The position numbers and the translations under genes were made by a program. From Candidatus Poribacteria bacterium (lineage in GTDB: Bacteria; Poribacteria; WGA-4E; WGA-3G), in the NCBI GenBank assembly GCA_022825665.1, contig JAJDWI010000074.1, positions 1 through 39,222 of the forward strand: a DNA stretch of 39,222 nt. The letters run 5' to 3'. The notes under the pieces are model-generated. The model did no database searches, was not told where the DNA came from, and saw only the letters and a program-made list of their open reading frames with translations. This document shows, piece after piece, positions 16,768-26,319 of the stretch; the stretch's first letter is position 1; each line of letters begins with the position of its first letter.

Positions 16768-18729
16768 ATGAAATCTAAACATTTTGGGATTATATGTTCT
16801 ATAATTCTTGTATATACTTTCTTCCCGTTTATACCTACATTAGCAGATGAGTCAGAAAATATTCAGCAACTGTATAATACTGCAGATGTTTTATATAGTC
16901 AGGCAAATTATGCCGGTGCGATTGCTAAATATGTAGAAGCACTTGAAGAATCAAAGAAACCTGGTGTAAGAACTGAAATGATAGACAAGGATTTCAATAC
17001 TTTGGTAAACTTCCGAATTGCCGTTTCCTATTCTCGATTAGCAGAACAGACCGGGAACAATGATCATTATAACTCCGCTATCAAACATATCAACATTGTC
17101 GCACCAACCGCCAAAATACCAAAACACCAACAGGCTTTAACCTACCTCTTAGGACATACGCTCTTTCGCACAAAGCAATATGAACTTGCGGAAGAACAAT
17201 TTATGAAGTTAATTGTTGACTTTCCAGATAGTTTACAGGTAGAGCATGCATGGTATGCAATCGGTCAACTGAACTACAAACTGGGTGATTTTGAAAAAAC
17301 GCGATCTGCATTCAGTAATCTTATTGTTAAATATCCTAAATCCAATTTCAAGGACGATGCACAACTTCTCATTGCCCAAACATTTCTTGATGAACACAAC
17401 TATGATGCGGCATACAAAGAATTCGAAAAAATAAATACACCCGCATTTAAGCAATATCCTGATAAGCAAGCAGAAGCGATGTACAAAGCTGCATTCAGTT
17501 TATACAAATTAGCAAAGTATGACGATGCAATCCGCAGATACACAGACTTTATCAAGCAGTACACAAACCACATCACAACTCACAGTTTAATTACTGCAGC
17601 ATACTTCGACCTTGGTAAAATATATACTGAGCAGTCAGACTTTGACAGGGCGCGTATTAACTATAAAAATGCATTAAACAGCACATCTGACAAAGAACTC
17701 CAATCAGAAATCCATACTGAAATTGGACATTCATTCTTTAAACAAACTGACTATGTAAATGCAATCTCTACATATTCTGTGGTAATTGAACTTTATCCAG
17801 ACAGTAACTTTGTTGCAGATGCAAAACTTGGTATTGCCGACAGTCATTTCCGTCTCGAAAACTGGAACAAGGCTACTGCTGCATTTAAAGATGTCATTGA
17901 ATACATTACCAACGATTTCAAGTTCAGTAATACTACAGAACACGTTTATATACCTTATTCTTCTTACCTTGTAGCAGAGGCATATTTCAAACTTGGAACA
18001 CAACAGAAAGAAATAAGTCAGGTTGAGTTAGCAACTGAATCGTTTAAACAAGCGTTAACATGGTACCAGAATACCGTTGCCAACTTTCCAAAAAACAAAA
18101 TAGCCCCGCACGCAATCTTCGGTGAAATATGGTCCCTAAATGAATTAGGACGATATAAAGACTTAGAAAAAACTGCAAATAAATATATTGAGAAGTATCA
18201 AAACAATCCTGAATTTGATCTGTTTGTTGCAGAGGTACAACTCCAACTTGCTGATATCATGCGTATGGAATATAAACAATATGTCCAGGCAGCAAGAGAA
18301 TATGCCAAGATTTCTAATTTTTCTTCACACCCGAAGTTTCATTTCGTAAAGTTAATGGCGAAATATTTTGAAGGGAAATGCTACTTCGAAGCGTCAAAAC
18401 CAGTTGATTATATAGAGGGCGATCCCATCTCAAAATTGAATACAGACTATCTCAAAAAATCAGTTGTCGCATTCCAAGAGGTAAATAAGGTGTTTGCTGA
18501 TGAATCTTTTTTATCTGGTGTAACTGAAGGTCTGTATAATGACTTTCCTGAACGTGTTCCTCAGGTAGAGTCTGCACTTATGAATGAAGCACTTTCACAT
18601 GAGATGCTTGGCAACTTAGATGCAGCACGGAAATGTTATACAAGCATACCAGAAACAAGTAAGTCTTATCAAAAGGCTCGATTTCAATTGAAACGACTTC
18701 AAGAAATTGAAAATGTATCAGATAATTAA
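16768..18729 (+). CDS. Exported TPR-repeat protein
   Basis: 653 aa. The frame is open from a TTG at 16750, but AAGGAG at 16756-16761 places the start at ATG 16768. A signal peptide (about 1-25, ending TLADE) is followed by tetratricopeptide repeats along almost the whole length, for example YNTADVLYSQANYAGAIAKY, AWYAIGQLNYKLGDFEKTR, EIGHSFFKQTDYVNAISTY and ALSHEMLGNLDAARKCY. The spacing of long linkers between repeats resembles BamD/YbgF-type envelope TPR proteins. It probably acts as a periplasmic or outer-membrane scaffold. No catalytic domain is seen. It is likely a single transcription unit. Confidence 0.85.
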   Translation: MKSKHFGIICSIILVYTFFPFIPTLADESENIQQLYNTADVLYSQANYAGAIAKYVEALEESKKPGVRTEMIDKDFNTLVNFRIAVSYSRLAEQTGNNDHYNSAIKHINIVAPTAKIPKHQQALTYLLGHTLFRTKQYELAEEQFMKLIVDFPDSLQVEHAWYAIGQLNYKLGDFEKTRSAFSNLIVKYPKSNFKDDAQLLIAQTFLDEHNYDAAYKEFEKINTPAFKQYPDKQAEAMYKAAFSLYKLAKYDDAIRRYTDFIKQYTNHITTHSLITAAYFDLGKIYTEQSDFDRARINYKNALNSTSDKELQSEIHTEIGHSFFKQTDYVNAISTYSVVIELYPDSNFVADAKLGIADSHFRLENWNKATAAFKDVIEYITNDFKFSNTTEHVYIPYSSYLVAEAYFKLGTQQKEISQVELATESFKQALTWYQNTVANFPKNKIAPHAIFGEIWSLNELGRYKDLEKTANKYIEKYQNNPEFDLFVAEVQLQLADIMRMEYKQYVQAAREYAKISNFSSHPKFHFVKLMAKYFEGKCYFEASKPVDYIEGDPISKLNTDYLKKSVVAFQEVNKVFADESFLSGVTEGLYNDFPERVPQVESALMNEALSHEMLGNLDAARKCYTSIPETSKSYQKARFQLKRLQEIENVSDN

Positions 18730-18829
18730 AGAGATAGGTTTGAGTCGAAGTATACAAAATAATATTGTTGTGATGAATATAGTCGGTTCATTATAAAATC
18801 TATTAAATATGAAAGAGACACAGTAACAC

Positions 18830-20140
18830 ATGCAAACTTCCGGGTCATTGATGAATGAACTCAGTCAAATAGTGGGACAGTCTGCTATCCTTTCAGATGC
18901 CGAGAGTTCAGATTATTCTTATGATGGCAAAGTACCAAAAACAATTGTTTTGCCTGCATCAGTTGGTGAAATTCAAGATATTCTACACTATGCTTCAGAA
19001 AAAGGATTATCTGTAATGCCTGCTGGTGCGGGTACAAAACTCGGTATCGGCAACTTAGCAAGTCCAACAGATATAGTCCTTGCAACAACCCAACTCAGTA
19101 AAGTGGTGGAGTATGAACCTGCAGATTTAACTGTTACTATAGAAGCAGGGATGAAATTGGCAGACCTACAAAAAGAATTAGCACAACATAGACAATTTCT
19201 GCCGTTGATTCCTCCATATTCAGATAAATGCACTATCGGGGGAATAGTAGCAACAAATGTGAGTGGTCCATTACGACTCCGATATGGAACAGCACGAAAT
19301 TTAGCTTTAGGAATGCAAGTGGTTCACGCATCAGGGACCGTTGTAAAAAGTGGTGGAAAAGTCGTTAAAAATGTCGCAGGATATGACTTAAATAAACTTT
19401 ATATCGGGTCGTACGGAACACTTGGTATCATAACTGAGGTAACACTCAAATTAGCACCGTTACCTGTGAAAGAGACAATAATCGCTGCACAGTTTCAGAA
19501 CATTCATGATGCAGTACAAGCTGGATTAAAGGTCGTCAGATCACAGTCCTTACCATCCTACTCGAATCTTTTGGTAGGTAATCCAATAGAACCATTTAAG
19601 GATAACAAACCAATAGTGATTATCGGTTTTGCGGGGGATCCAGAAACAATCTCATGGCAACTAAAGACCACCCGTTCACTATTGGAACAAAATAATACTA
19701 TTGGTGTGCATATTATAGATGAAGAAATGAACCAGAGCATTAAAAATGCAATATGGGAATTTCCTGCAGCTGAAAAAAAATCTAAGGACATCCTTGTCAA
19801 AGTCAATCTAAAACGTACAGATTTAGCAAATTTTGTAGAACAGACTCAAATAGATATATGTGAGATGATGGCACTAATAGGGAATGGTGTTCTTTATCTC
19901 AAAATACATACAGATGCAGATACCGATTATCAGAAACTTGCTAATACGCTTTCACAACTGCGACAACACGCTGAAGTTACTAATGGCAACCTTATCATAG
20001 AGAATGCACCGCCAGACCTGAAACGTCAGATTGATATATGGGGTTCCATCGGGAACACATTAAAGTTGATGAAACAGGTCAAAGTAAAATTTGATAAAAC
20101 TTGCCTACTAAATCCTGGGCGTTTTGTTTCAGGTATCTAA
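18830..20140 (+). CDS. glcE: FAD-binding oxidoreductase, GlcE-like
   Basis: 436 aa of the FAD_binding_4 (PCMH-type) family. The FAD-contact motifs are clear: VMPAGAGTKLGIG (about 62-74), YEPADLTVTIEAG (about 95-107), CTIGGIVATNVSGPLRLRYG (about 137-156), VKNVAGYDLNKLYIGSYGTLGIITEVTLKL (about 183-212), and a C-terminal KTCLLNPGRF. The length and sequence fit GlcE, the accessory FAD subunit of glycolate oxidase, rather than the longer catalytic GlcD. GlcE normally works with GlcD and the Fe-S protein GlcF; neither is in the window, so partner and substrate remain uncertain. Confidence 0.8.
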   Translation: MQTSGSLMNELSQIVGQSAILSDAESSDYSYDGKVPKTIVLPASVGEIQDILHYASEKGLSVMPAGAGTKLGIGNLASPTDIVLATTQLSKVVEYEPADLTVTIEAGMKLADLQKELAQHRQFLPLIPPYSDKCTIGGIVATNVSGPLRLRYGTARNLALGMQVVHASGTVVKSGGKVVKNVAGYDLNKLYIGSYGTLGIITEVTLKLAPLPVKETIIAAQFQNIHDAVQAGLKVVRSQSLPSYSNLLVGNPIEPFKDNKPIVIIGFAGDPETISWQLKTTRSLLEQNNTIGVHIIDEEMNQSIKNAIWEFPAAEKKSKDILVKVNLKRTDLANFVEQTQIDICEMMALIGNGVLYLKIHTDADTDYQKLANTLSQLRQHAEVTNGNLIIENAPPDLKRQIDIWGSIGNTLKLMKQVKVKFDKTCLLNPGRFVSGI

Positions 20141-20251
20141 TCTGGTCTCTCTTAAATTCCTTTCTTGTAACAACTCTTTCAAGTCATTTATTCTAATATA
20201 GTACCAATTGTTCATGAATAGCATGCAACCAAAAATAGGGAAGGGTGAAAC

Positions 20252-21871
20252 ATGGATAAAACAAAAGCAAGAATATTGTGGATAGATGACGAAATTGATG
20301 GATCGATAACAAGTCCATTACTAAAATCTGAGTTGAAACCTTACATACGCTTTTTAGAATACCAAGGATACGATGTTATATTTGTTGATAATCTTGTTAA
20401 GGGTATTACTTTACTTAGAGAAGACGCTTTTCATGCGATATTATTAAGTTGTGATGCTCCTACTGACACAGATGATCAACTGTCATATATCAGAACAGTT
20501 AACACCCACATACCTATTATTCTTCTTACAAATGCCGGTGGACAAGAGATATTGGCACAAGCAAGTCTGTATGGTGTTGACGATGTATTGATTATGCCTA
20601 CAAATCCAAGACAATTGGTATCATCTCTTACATATATATTGGATAAACAGCAGTTACTTGAGACATATACCCTTCAAGCGTATGTCAAGAACTTTAATAA
20701 ACAACCAACATCGGAACATAGCCAACCGCAAAAACTGGTCGATCAGTTTCATGAAAATGATTGGCAGGGATGGATTGATACATATATCCATTATGCTGAG
20801 TGGGACATTAAATTTGATGGACTCTCTAATGTTGATGAACTAAAAACAATCCATGCACGGGAAAAAAAGGATGCCAATGCAGCGTTTGCAGACTATATAG
20901 AAAACACCTATACTTCTTGGATTGATGGAGAAAATTCACCTACCCTATCGGTGGATGTTTTCTACAAATATGTCATTCCTGAAATTCAAGTGGGAAAATC
21001 AGTACTCTTTATAATTATGGATTGTATGCGGTTGGACCACTGGCTAAAGATCGAACCTATGCTTTACAACGACTTCAATATGGTAAAGCACTATTACTAT
21101 TCCATATTACCAACTACTACACATTATGCTCGAAATGCTATTTTCAGTGGACTCTTTCCAAGTGATTTGTCTGAACGATATCCAAGCCTATATGCTGAAC
21201 CTGATGAAGAACAAACAAGCATCAATAGATATGAAAAAGAACTGATGTACTTACAACTTGATCGGCACGGAATAGTTTTGAAGCCGACACCCCACTACTT
21301 CAAAATATTTGATGCACGGGGTGAAAATCAATACTTTCAGTGGTTAACTGAAGCACCACGTATCAGTTTAGCGGCTGTGGTCGTAGATTTCCTTGACATG
21401 TTAACGCACCTACGAAGTGAGGTAGACCTATTTCAGCAACTTGTACCAAATGAAGAGGCATTCAGATTACTGGTACAAACATGGTTTCGTAATTCACGAA
21501 TATATGAGCTAATTCAACTTGCAGCAGAACGCGGTTTAACTATAATATTAACATCCGACCACGGTTCAGTATTATGTAATAATGCAGCAAGAATTTCCAG
21601 TCCACATGAACTCTCAAGTGGTCTCAGAGTGAAAGAGGGTTCGGATATATCCTATGAACCTGAAACAGGTATACTTATAGATAATCCAAAAACATATAAA
21701 TTGCCTTATGAGGCATCAGAGAAGAATTATATATTTGCTAAAAATGATTATTATTTTGTATTCGAAAGACAGTTTAACTCGTATAAAGACATATTTCAGG
21801 GAAGCTTCCAACACGGCGGAGTTTCATTAGAAGAAATGATTCTACCCTGTGTCATTCTTGAACCAAAGTAA
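20252..21871 (+). CDS. PorX-like receiver-PglZ protein, degenerate receiver
   Basis: 539 aa with the PorX architecture: an N-terminal response-regulator receiver (about 6-125), a helical linker and a C-terminal PglZ domain (about 245-539) of the alkaline-phosphatase superfamily. PglZ residues are intact: Asp257 and Asp262 in MDCMRLDHW, a Thr cluster 288-290 before HYARNAIFSGLFPSD (nucleophile candidate), Asp436-His437 in TSDHGS and His521 in FQHGG. The receiver keeps Asp12-Asp13 and switch Thr93, but the phospho-acceptor position holds Ser66 (ILLSCDAP) and the usual Lys of the KP motif is Met115 (LIMPTNP). PorX in Bacteroidota is linked to type IX secretion and hydrolyses oligoadenylates. No secretion genes are nearby. 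Confidence 0.85.
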   Translation: MDKTKARILWIDDEIDGSITSPLLKSELKPYIRFLEYQGYDVIFVDNLVKGITLLREDAFHAILLSCDAPTDTDDQLSYIRTVNTHIPIILLTNAGGQEILAQASLYGVDDVLIMPTNPRQLVSSLTYILDKQQLLETYTLQAYVKNFNKQPTSEHSQPQKLVDQFHENDWQGWIDTYIHYAEWDIKFDGLSNVDELKTIHAREKKDANAAFADYIENTYTSWIDGENSPTLSVDVFYKYVIPEIQVGKSVLFIIMDCMRLDHWLKIEPMLYNDFNMVKHYYYSILPTTTHYARNAIFSGLFPSDLSERYPSLYAEPDEEQTSINRYEKELMYLQLDRHGIVLKPTPHYFKIFDARGENQYFQWLTEAPRISLAAVVVDFLDMLTHLRSEVDLFQQLVPNEEAFRLLVQTWFRNSRIYELIQLAAERGLTIILTSDHGSVLCNNAARISSPHELSSGLRVKEGSDISYEPETGILIDNPKTYKLPYEASEKNYIFAKNDYYFVFERQFNSYKDIFQGSFQHGGVSLEEMILPCVILEPK

Positions 21872-21888
21872 TATGGGCAGGAAACAAC

Positions 21889-22259
21889 AACACCATAAGC
21901 GTCAATTTAAGGAGAGAACGCGTTCGTAGTCGCGCAATTCATTGCGCCTCTTATACCATTTCTAATTGACAATTTGTCAATCGATTCTCGCTTGCAACAC
22001 CCGAAATGAAACGCGTAGGTTGGAGCGAGCAAAGCGACCTCCAACATTATGTCTGAACCAGGATTTTCAGGATTACAAGATTCTCAGGATTGGGAGTTAG
22101 TGAGTATATATTCCGTTGCAAAGGATGAACGTGTACATTTTGCAAAGGAACATTGGCATACAGATCTCTTATCCTGAAAATCCTGAAATCCTGGAAATCC
22201 TGGTTCAGACAACAAGCAATTCAGACGGACAAGAATCACTAAATTGACACTTATGGTTC
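21889..22259. repeat. Composite repeat cassette, copy 2
   Basis: Occupies most of the gap between the PorX-like and dsbD genes. The ends are inverted: CACCATAAGCGTCAATTTA at 21891 and TAAATTGACACTTATGGTT at the right. Order: TTTAAGGAGAGAACGCG, core GTAGTCGCGCAATTCATTGCG (about 21926-21946), a fragment matching the left end of the 124-bp MITE (TTATACCATTTCTAA, about 21952), a GTAGGTTGGAG/CTCCAAC hairpin (about 22016-22045), a nested inverted-repeat element (22050-22210), then the AAGCAATTCAGACGGACAAG tail. Confidence 0.7.
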
Positions 22260-22370
22260 GGTTATGAAATCGAACATATCAAAGTGTCCAAGCAATTACG
22301 AATTTTACTATAAACCAAATAGATTCCATTTGTCAGTCGCTTTACTTTCACGTTCATGGAGAACGTATCT

Positions 22371-24230
22371 ATGTTAAAAAACAACAAACAAAAGTTATTT
22401 CTACTGTTCACTCTATTCACATTACTCTCAACAATATTAACTCTCAATACACATGCCCAGTTCCCCGACATCGGTCTTTCAGATGAACAACCCGCTGAAA
22501 TACTTAGTGCTAAAGGTTATATCTCTCTTGATAAAATCCAACCCGGTACTGACTTCAAAATTGCAATTGTTGCGAGTATAGCAGAAGGTTGGCATGTAAA
22601 TGCAAATCCTACACGCGAACCACTAATCCCTACAGAGATAACACTACCTGATGTCCAGAACATATCTTTTGGTGACGTGGTTTATCCCGTTGGTGATACA
22701 CTGAATTTGGAGTCAATTGGAGGATTAGCATCTGTCTATCACGATACAATTACATTTGGTATCCCAGCAACTGTAAATAAAAATGCAACAATTGAAACAT
22801 CAACATTGGAATTAAAACTCACATACCAGGCATGTAATGATGAACAGTGTCTTTTCCCTGTAACCTTGGATGTGAAGATACCTTTAGAGATAGTTAGTAA
22901 GAATGAAACTGTCCAACAAGCAAATGAGGATATTTTTGCCAGTATCAAATTCGAAAATGAAGATACTAAACAAGGAGGACTTGCAGGGGCATTATCAGGT
23001 GGGAATTTATGGCTTGCCTTTCTTCTCGTTTTTGTTGCAGGAATAGTTACGAGTTTAACACCATGCGTTTACCCACTTATTCCGATAACAGTCTCAGTAT
23101 TCGGGGCAAACGAGTCCACGGGAATTCTCAAATCTTTCATACTTTCTGTTGTGTACGTCTTTGGTATTGTTGTAACCTATTCAATTTTAGGGGTTGCAGT
23201 TGCCTCAACGGGAGCAGTATTCGGACAGATAATGGCAAATCCATGGGTAATAGGCTTCATTAGTTTGATACTATTTGCACTCGGTTTGTCAATGTTCGGT
23301 GTTTTTGAAATTCGACTCCCATCTTCAGTACAAAACAGACTCAACACAGTCGGTGGAACAGGTTTTATTGGTGCATTTGCGATGGGAACTGTTGCTGGAA
23401 TCATCGCTGCACCATGCACTGGTCCGGCATTAGCAGCCGTCTTGGCATACATCGCCACAACAAACAGCACACTACTCGGATTCTGGCTAATGTTCACTTA
23501 TGCAATCGGAATGGGACTATTATTCATCTGCATAGGAACATTTTCAGGTCTGATCTCCTCGCTGCCTCGCTCTGGTGGATGGATGTACATTTTAGAAAAC
23601 GTCTTTGGGCTTGCAATTATGTCAGTGGCACTCTTCTTTCTCAAAGATGTTAATTTCTTTGTCCCAGTGAAGAATGCAATACAGGAATACTTTCCATTTA
23701 TTGTTGTTGTCTGTGGAATATATCTCAGTGATTTAACACAACGTTTCAAAGGAATATCCCTCTTAATGCAGCTTCGTAAAGCATGCGGCATCTTAGTAAC
23801 ACTAATTGGAGTTTTTTTGATAATGGTTGGCGGGTTACAACAACCCGCTGCTGGACCCCATCTGTCTTGGGTTTACGATGACGAACCTGGTGCTTTGCAG
23901 ACTGCAAAACAGGAAGATAAATTAGTGATGCTTGATTTTTACGCATCATGGTGTGCAGCTTGTAATGAACTTGACCACAAGACTTTTTCTGATCAAGCAG
24001 TTATTGATAAGTTAGAAAATTTTATAACCGTCAAACTTGATTTCAGCGTAAAATCTGATGAAATATTGACAGAGAAATATAAAATCCTTGGTTTACCAGT
24101 TGTTATTTTCTTGGATGGAGATGGCAATATATACAAACGGTTAGAAGGTTTCGTTAATGCTGAAGATATGTTGAAAATAATTGACGAGGTAGAGTCTAAA
24201 GCGAAATCTGCTAAAGATGGAACTATGTGA
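22371..24230 (+). CDS. dsbD: Thiol:disulfide interchange protein DsbD
   Basis: Moves electrons from cytoplasmic thioredoxin across the membrane to periplasmic thiol partners. The frame is open from ATG 22356, but GGAG at 22357 serves ATG 22371, giving 619 aa. Order: signal peptide (about 1-30), N-terminal periplasmic domain with the cysteine pair Cys155/Cys160 (ACNDEQCLF), an eight-helix membrane domain with its cysteines in TPCVYPLIP (Cys232) and APCTGPALA (Cys349), and a C-terminal thioredoxin domain with WCAAC (Cys528, Cys531). All six redox cysteines are present. The TPR gene starts 10 nt after the stop, and its GAGGA site overlaps the dsbD stop region. Confidence 0.93.
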   Translation: MLKNNKQKLFLLFTLFTLLSTILTLNTHAQFPDIGLSDEQPAEILSAKGYISLDKIQPGTDFKIAIVASIAEGWHVNANPTREPLIPTEITLPDVQNISFGDVVYPVGDTLNLESIGGLASVYHDTITFGIPATVNKNATIETSTLELKLTYQACNDEQCLFPVTLDVKIPLEIVSKNETVQQANEDIFASIKFENEDTKQGGLAGALSGGNLWLAFLLVFVAGIVTSLTPCVYPLIPITVSVFGANESTGILKSFILSVVYVFGIVVTYSILGVAVASTGAVFGQIMANPWVIGFISLILFALGLSMFGVFEIRLPSSVQNRLNTVGGTGFIGAFAMGTVAGIIAAPCTGPALAAVLAYIATTNSTLLGFWLMFTYAIGMGLLFICIGTFSGLISSLPRSGGWMYILENVFGLAIMSVALFFLKDVNFFVPVKNAIQEYFPFIVVVCGIYLSDLTQRFKGISLLMQLRKACGILVTLIGVFLIMVGGLQQPAAGPHLSWVYDDEPGALQTAKQEDKLVMLDFYASWCAACNELDHKTFSDQAVIDKLENFITVKLDFSVKSDEILTEKYKILGLPVVIFLDGDGNIYKRLEGFVNAEDMLKIIDEVESKAKSAKDGTM

Positions 24231-24240
24231 GGAATAAAAT

Positions 24241-25329
24241 ATGGAAGAAAATAAACAGACTGAAAAAACTGGTCTATTCTCTTATAGTCGTTGGCAACTG
24301 TATACCGAAATTATTGCAGTTATAGGATTTCTTGTGCTTGCAGTAGTCTACACACAACGAGGTGGTGCAGAACTTGATACTCCAAATATCACCCAAGCAG
24401 ACAACTTGATCGTAGAGGCAGATGCATTCTATGATAAACAGGATTTAGCAAGTGCAGGATATCTTTACTGGCAAGCATTACACGCATTAGAAACAGAAAA
24501 AACAAATGAAAACAAATCGGATCGACTACATGTCAATCTTCGTATAGCAGAAATATATTCCCGGAGTAATTGGTTGATAGATGCCAAATCGCGATTACAA
24601 TATGCAGCACAAATTCAACCTGATCATAGAGATGTACTGCTATTAAGTGGTAAGTTCTACCGTGATGAACATTCTCCCGAAAAAGCAACTGAAAAGTTTT
24701 TAGCTGTATTAGATAAGAACCCGAATGACCCTGAAGCAAACTATCTACTCGGAATTATGTATCAAGGGAATAAGCAGTACGAAGAGGCAGCAGAACGTTA
24801 TAAAATAGCAATTGAAAACGATCCTAAACTCAAACTTGTTCCATCTGAAAAAGCACCTTTTGGTATACTGGCACGTCTACAATTGTCACGAACATACAAC
24901 AAATTGTTTCAAAGTTATCTTTTGCTTGATAGAAAACTTACCGATGAGGAATATGAAGAGATTACACGTCTTGAAAATCAAGCAATTATATTATTAGAGG
25001 AAGCAATAAAATTAGAACACAGTACGCCAGAGATAGTAGATGATCTCATCCGATTGTATTATGTTAGAGCCAATGCTCTTAAACGTGAAGCAGCAACTCG
25101 TCCCTATGCTGATGCGTTGGAAGTCTATGAAAGGATTGTTGAACTTGATCCAAACGAAATAACCGCATGGCAGGACATGGGTGACATCTATGACGGATTT
25201 CTTGATGATAACGAAAATGCATTAAAGATGTACAAAAAGGTATATGAATTAGAACCGCACGCAACGACATTAGCAATCATCAAATCACTCGAAGCGGAAA
25301 TTGCAGAAGAAATTAACAATCAAGAATAA
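24241..25329 (+). CDS. Membrane-anchored TPR protein
   Basis: 362 aa with a short cytoplasmic N-terminus, one membrane helix (about 22-40) and then TPR repeats in the presumed periplasmic part: ADAFYDKQDLASAGYLYWQAL, LRIAEIYSRSNWLIDAKSRL, LSGKFYRDEHSPEKATEKFL, YLLGIMYQGNKQYEEAAERY and a last repeat near 300-340 (WQDMGDIYDGFLDDNENALKM). It resembles NrfG/CcmH-like TPR helpers. Directly downstream of dsbD and probably co-transcribed, it may act in periplasmic redox or cytochrome maturation, but no haem-handling motif is seen. It converges with the minus-strand gene ending at 25339. Confidence 0.8.
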   Translation: MEENKQTEKTGLFSYSRWQLYTEIIAVIGFLVLAVVYTQRGGAELDTPNITQADNLIVEADAFYDKQDLASAGYLYWQALHALETEKTNENKSDRLHVNLRIAEIYSRSNWLIDAKSRLQYAAQIQPDHRDVLLLSGKFYRDEHSPEKATEKFLAVLDKNPNDPEANYLLGIMYQGNKQYEEAAERYKIAIENDPKLKLVPSEKAPFGILARLQLSRTYNKLFQSYLLLDRKLTDEEYEEITRLENQAIILLEEAIKLEHSTPEIVDDLIRLYYVRANALKREAATRPYADALEVYERIVELDPNEITAWQDMGDIYDGFLDDNENALKMYKKVYELEPHATTLAIIKSLEAEIAEEINNQE

Positions 25330-25338
25330 CATAAACAG

Positions 25339-25713
25339 TTAGGATTTCTCTGCTTTTCGTTTGAATTTTTCAACAAACGATGTACAGCAGGTATTCTGAT
25401 ACTTTTTGAATATCTTACAACTTCTCTGCATAACTTCAAAAGGTAACTTTCTTGTGCCTACACCTACCTTATTGTCAATCTTCTTCGGTAGATAATATGC
25501 TGCTTTTGCTAAACCTGTAATTCCAATTGCAGTATGAGTTGCAGCACTACCAACAACTATCCCAATTTTCTCTCGATGTTTATATGCTACTTTACCAAGT
25601 TCAATTGCCAATGGCAGATACGGCAATGAACACGACACTACTCTACCAGCTGCCTTTGGTAAATGTGGTATAACAGCAGTCACAGCAGGTCTTAATGCTG
25701 CTAAACTAATCAT
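25339..25713 (-). CDS. Small hypothetical protein
   Basis: 124 aa from the ATG at 25713. The frame extends to 25728, but that first ATG overlaps GGAGGA, which sits 7 nt before the inner ATG and decides the start. The product is basic and moderately hydrophobic (PAVTAVIPHLPKAAGRVV, IGIVVGSAATHTAIGITGLAKAAYYLP) with a Cys-containing, Lys-rich C-terminus (CKIFKKYQNTCC). No family is recognised. A membrane-associated helix around residues 50-75 is possible. Its stop lies 10 nt from that of the converging TPR gene. Confidence 0.5.
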   Translation of the reverse strand: MISLAALRPAVTAVIPHLPKAAGRVVSCSLPYLPLAIELGKVAYKHREKIGIVVGSAATHTAIGITGLAKAAYYLPKKIDNKVGVGTRKLPFEVMQRSCKIFKKYQNTCCTSFVEKFKRKAEKS

Positions 25714-25807
25714 GAGACAATCCTCCATAGTACAAATATGGGTTTATAGTGAAATCCAAAATATATTCACACGTTCTCGTAGGTGCGGTTTCTAACCAAT
25801 GCAGAAT

Positions 25808-26152
25808 GCCATTTAGCGTCACTTTAAGGAGAAACCGCGTTCGTAGTCGCGCAATGCATTCCGCCTCTTATATTATCGCAAGGGCGAGGTCTCCTCGCTC
25901 ACATGCGCACATACAGTCCCGTAGGTCAAAGCAAGCAAAGCGACCTCCAACATGTATTATGTCTGAACAAAGATTTTCAGGATAAGAGACTTGTCTTCCA
26001 ATGTTTCTTTGTCAAAGGTAATCCTTCATCCTTTGCAATAGAATATATACTCACCAACGCCTAATCCTGGAAATCCTGAAATCCTGAAAATCCTGGTTCA
26101 GACAACAAGTAATTCAGACAGACAAGAATCACTAAATTGACACCTATGGTGC
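25808..26152. repeat. Composite repeat cassette, copy 3
   Basis: Lies between the small hypothetical gene and the tRNA pair. The ends are inverted: GCCATTTAGCGTCACTTTA at the left, TAAATTGACACCTATGGTGC at the right. Order: TTTAAGGAGAAACCGCG, core GTAGTCGCGCAATGCATTCCGC, hairpin GGGCGAGG-TCT-CCTCGCTC (25882-25900), a GTAGGTCAAAG/CTCCAAC hairpin (about 25921-25951, weaker), and a nested inverted-repeat element (25960-26104) with its interior opposite to that in copy 2. The tail AAGTAATTCAGACAGACAAG follows. Flanking 25780-25807 holds a further GGTGCGGTTTC fragment. Confidence 0.7.
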
Positions 26153-26224
26153 GGTTAGAAACCGAACCTACCAGGGAGTGTGAACATATTTTGGGATTTT
26201 ACAATAATGTACTGGAAAGAGAGA

Positions 26225-26296
26225 AGCCGATGAGAGGATTTGAACCTCCGACCTACTGATTACGAATCAGTTGCTCTTCCACTGAGCTACACCGGC
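26225..26296 (-). tRNA. tRNA-Thr (anticodon CGT)
   Basis: Read on the minus strand, a full cloverleaf is visible: acceptor GCCGGTG pairing with CATCGGC (one G-T), D-arm AGCTCAGTGGAAGAGC, anticodon stem ACTGA/TCAGT with loop TTCGTAA (anticodon CGT, decodes ACG), and T-arm GGAGG-TTCAAAT-CCTCT. Length is 72 nt. CCA is not encoded. The gene lies 23 nt downstream of tRNA-Phe on the same strand, so both probably come from one precursor. Confidence 0.93.
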
Positions 26297-26319
26297 TTAA
26301 CAGAGAATGCAAAAGAAAA

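Noticed and set aside
20252-21871. Claim of a type IX secretion system from the PorX-like gene
   Set aside because: No other secretion component is in the window and PorX-like proteins occur outside such systems.
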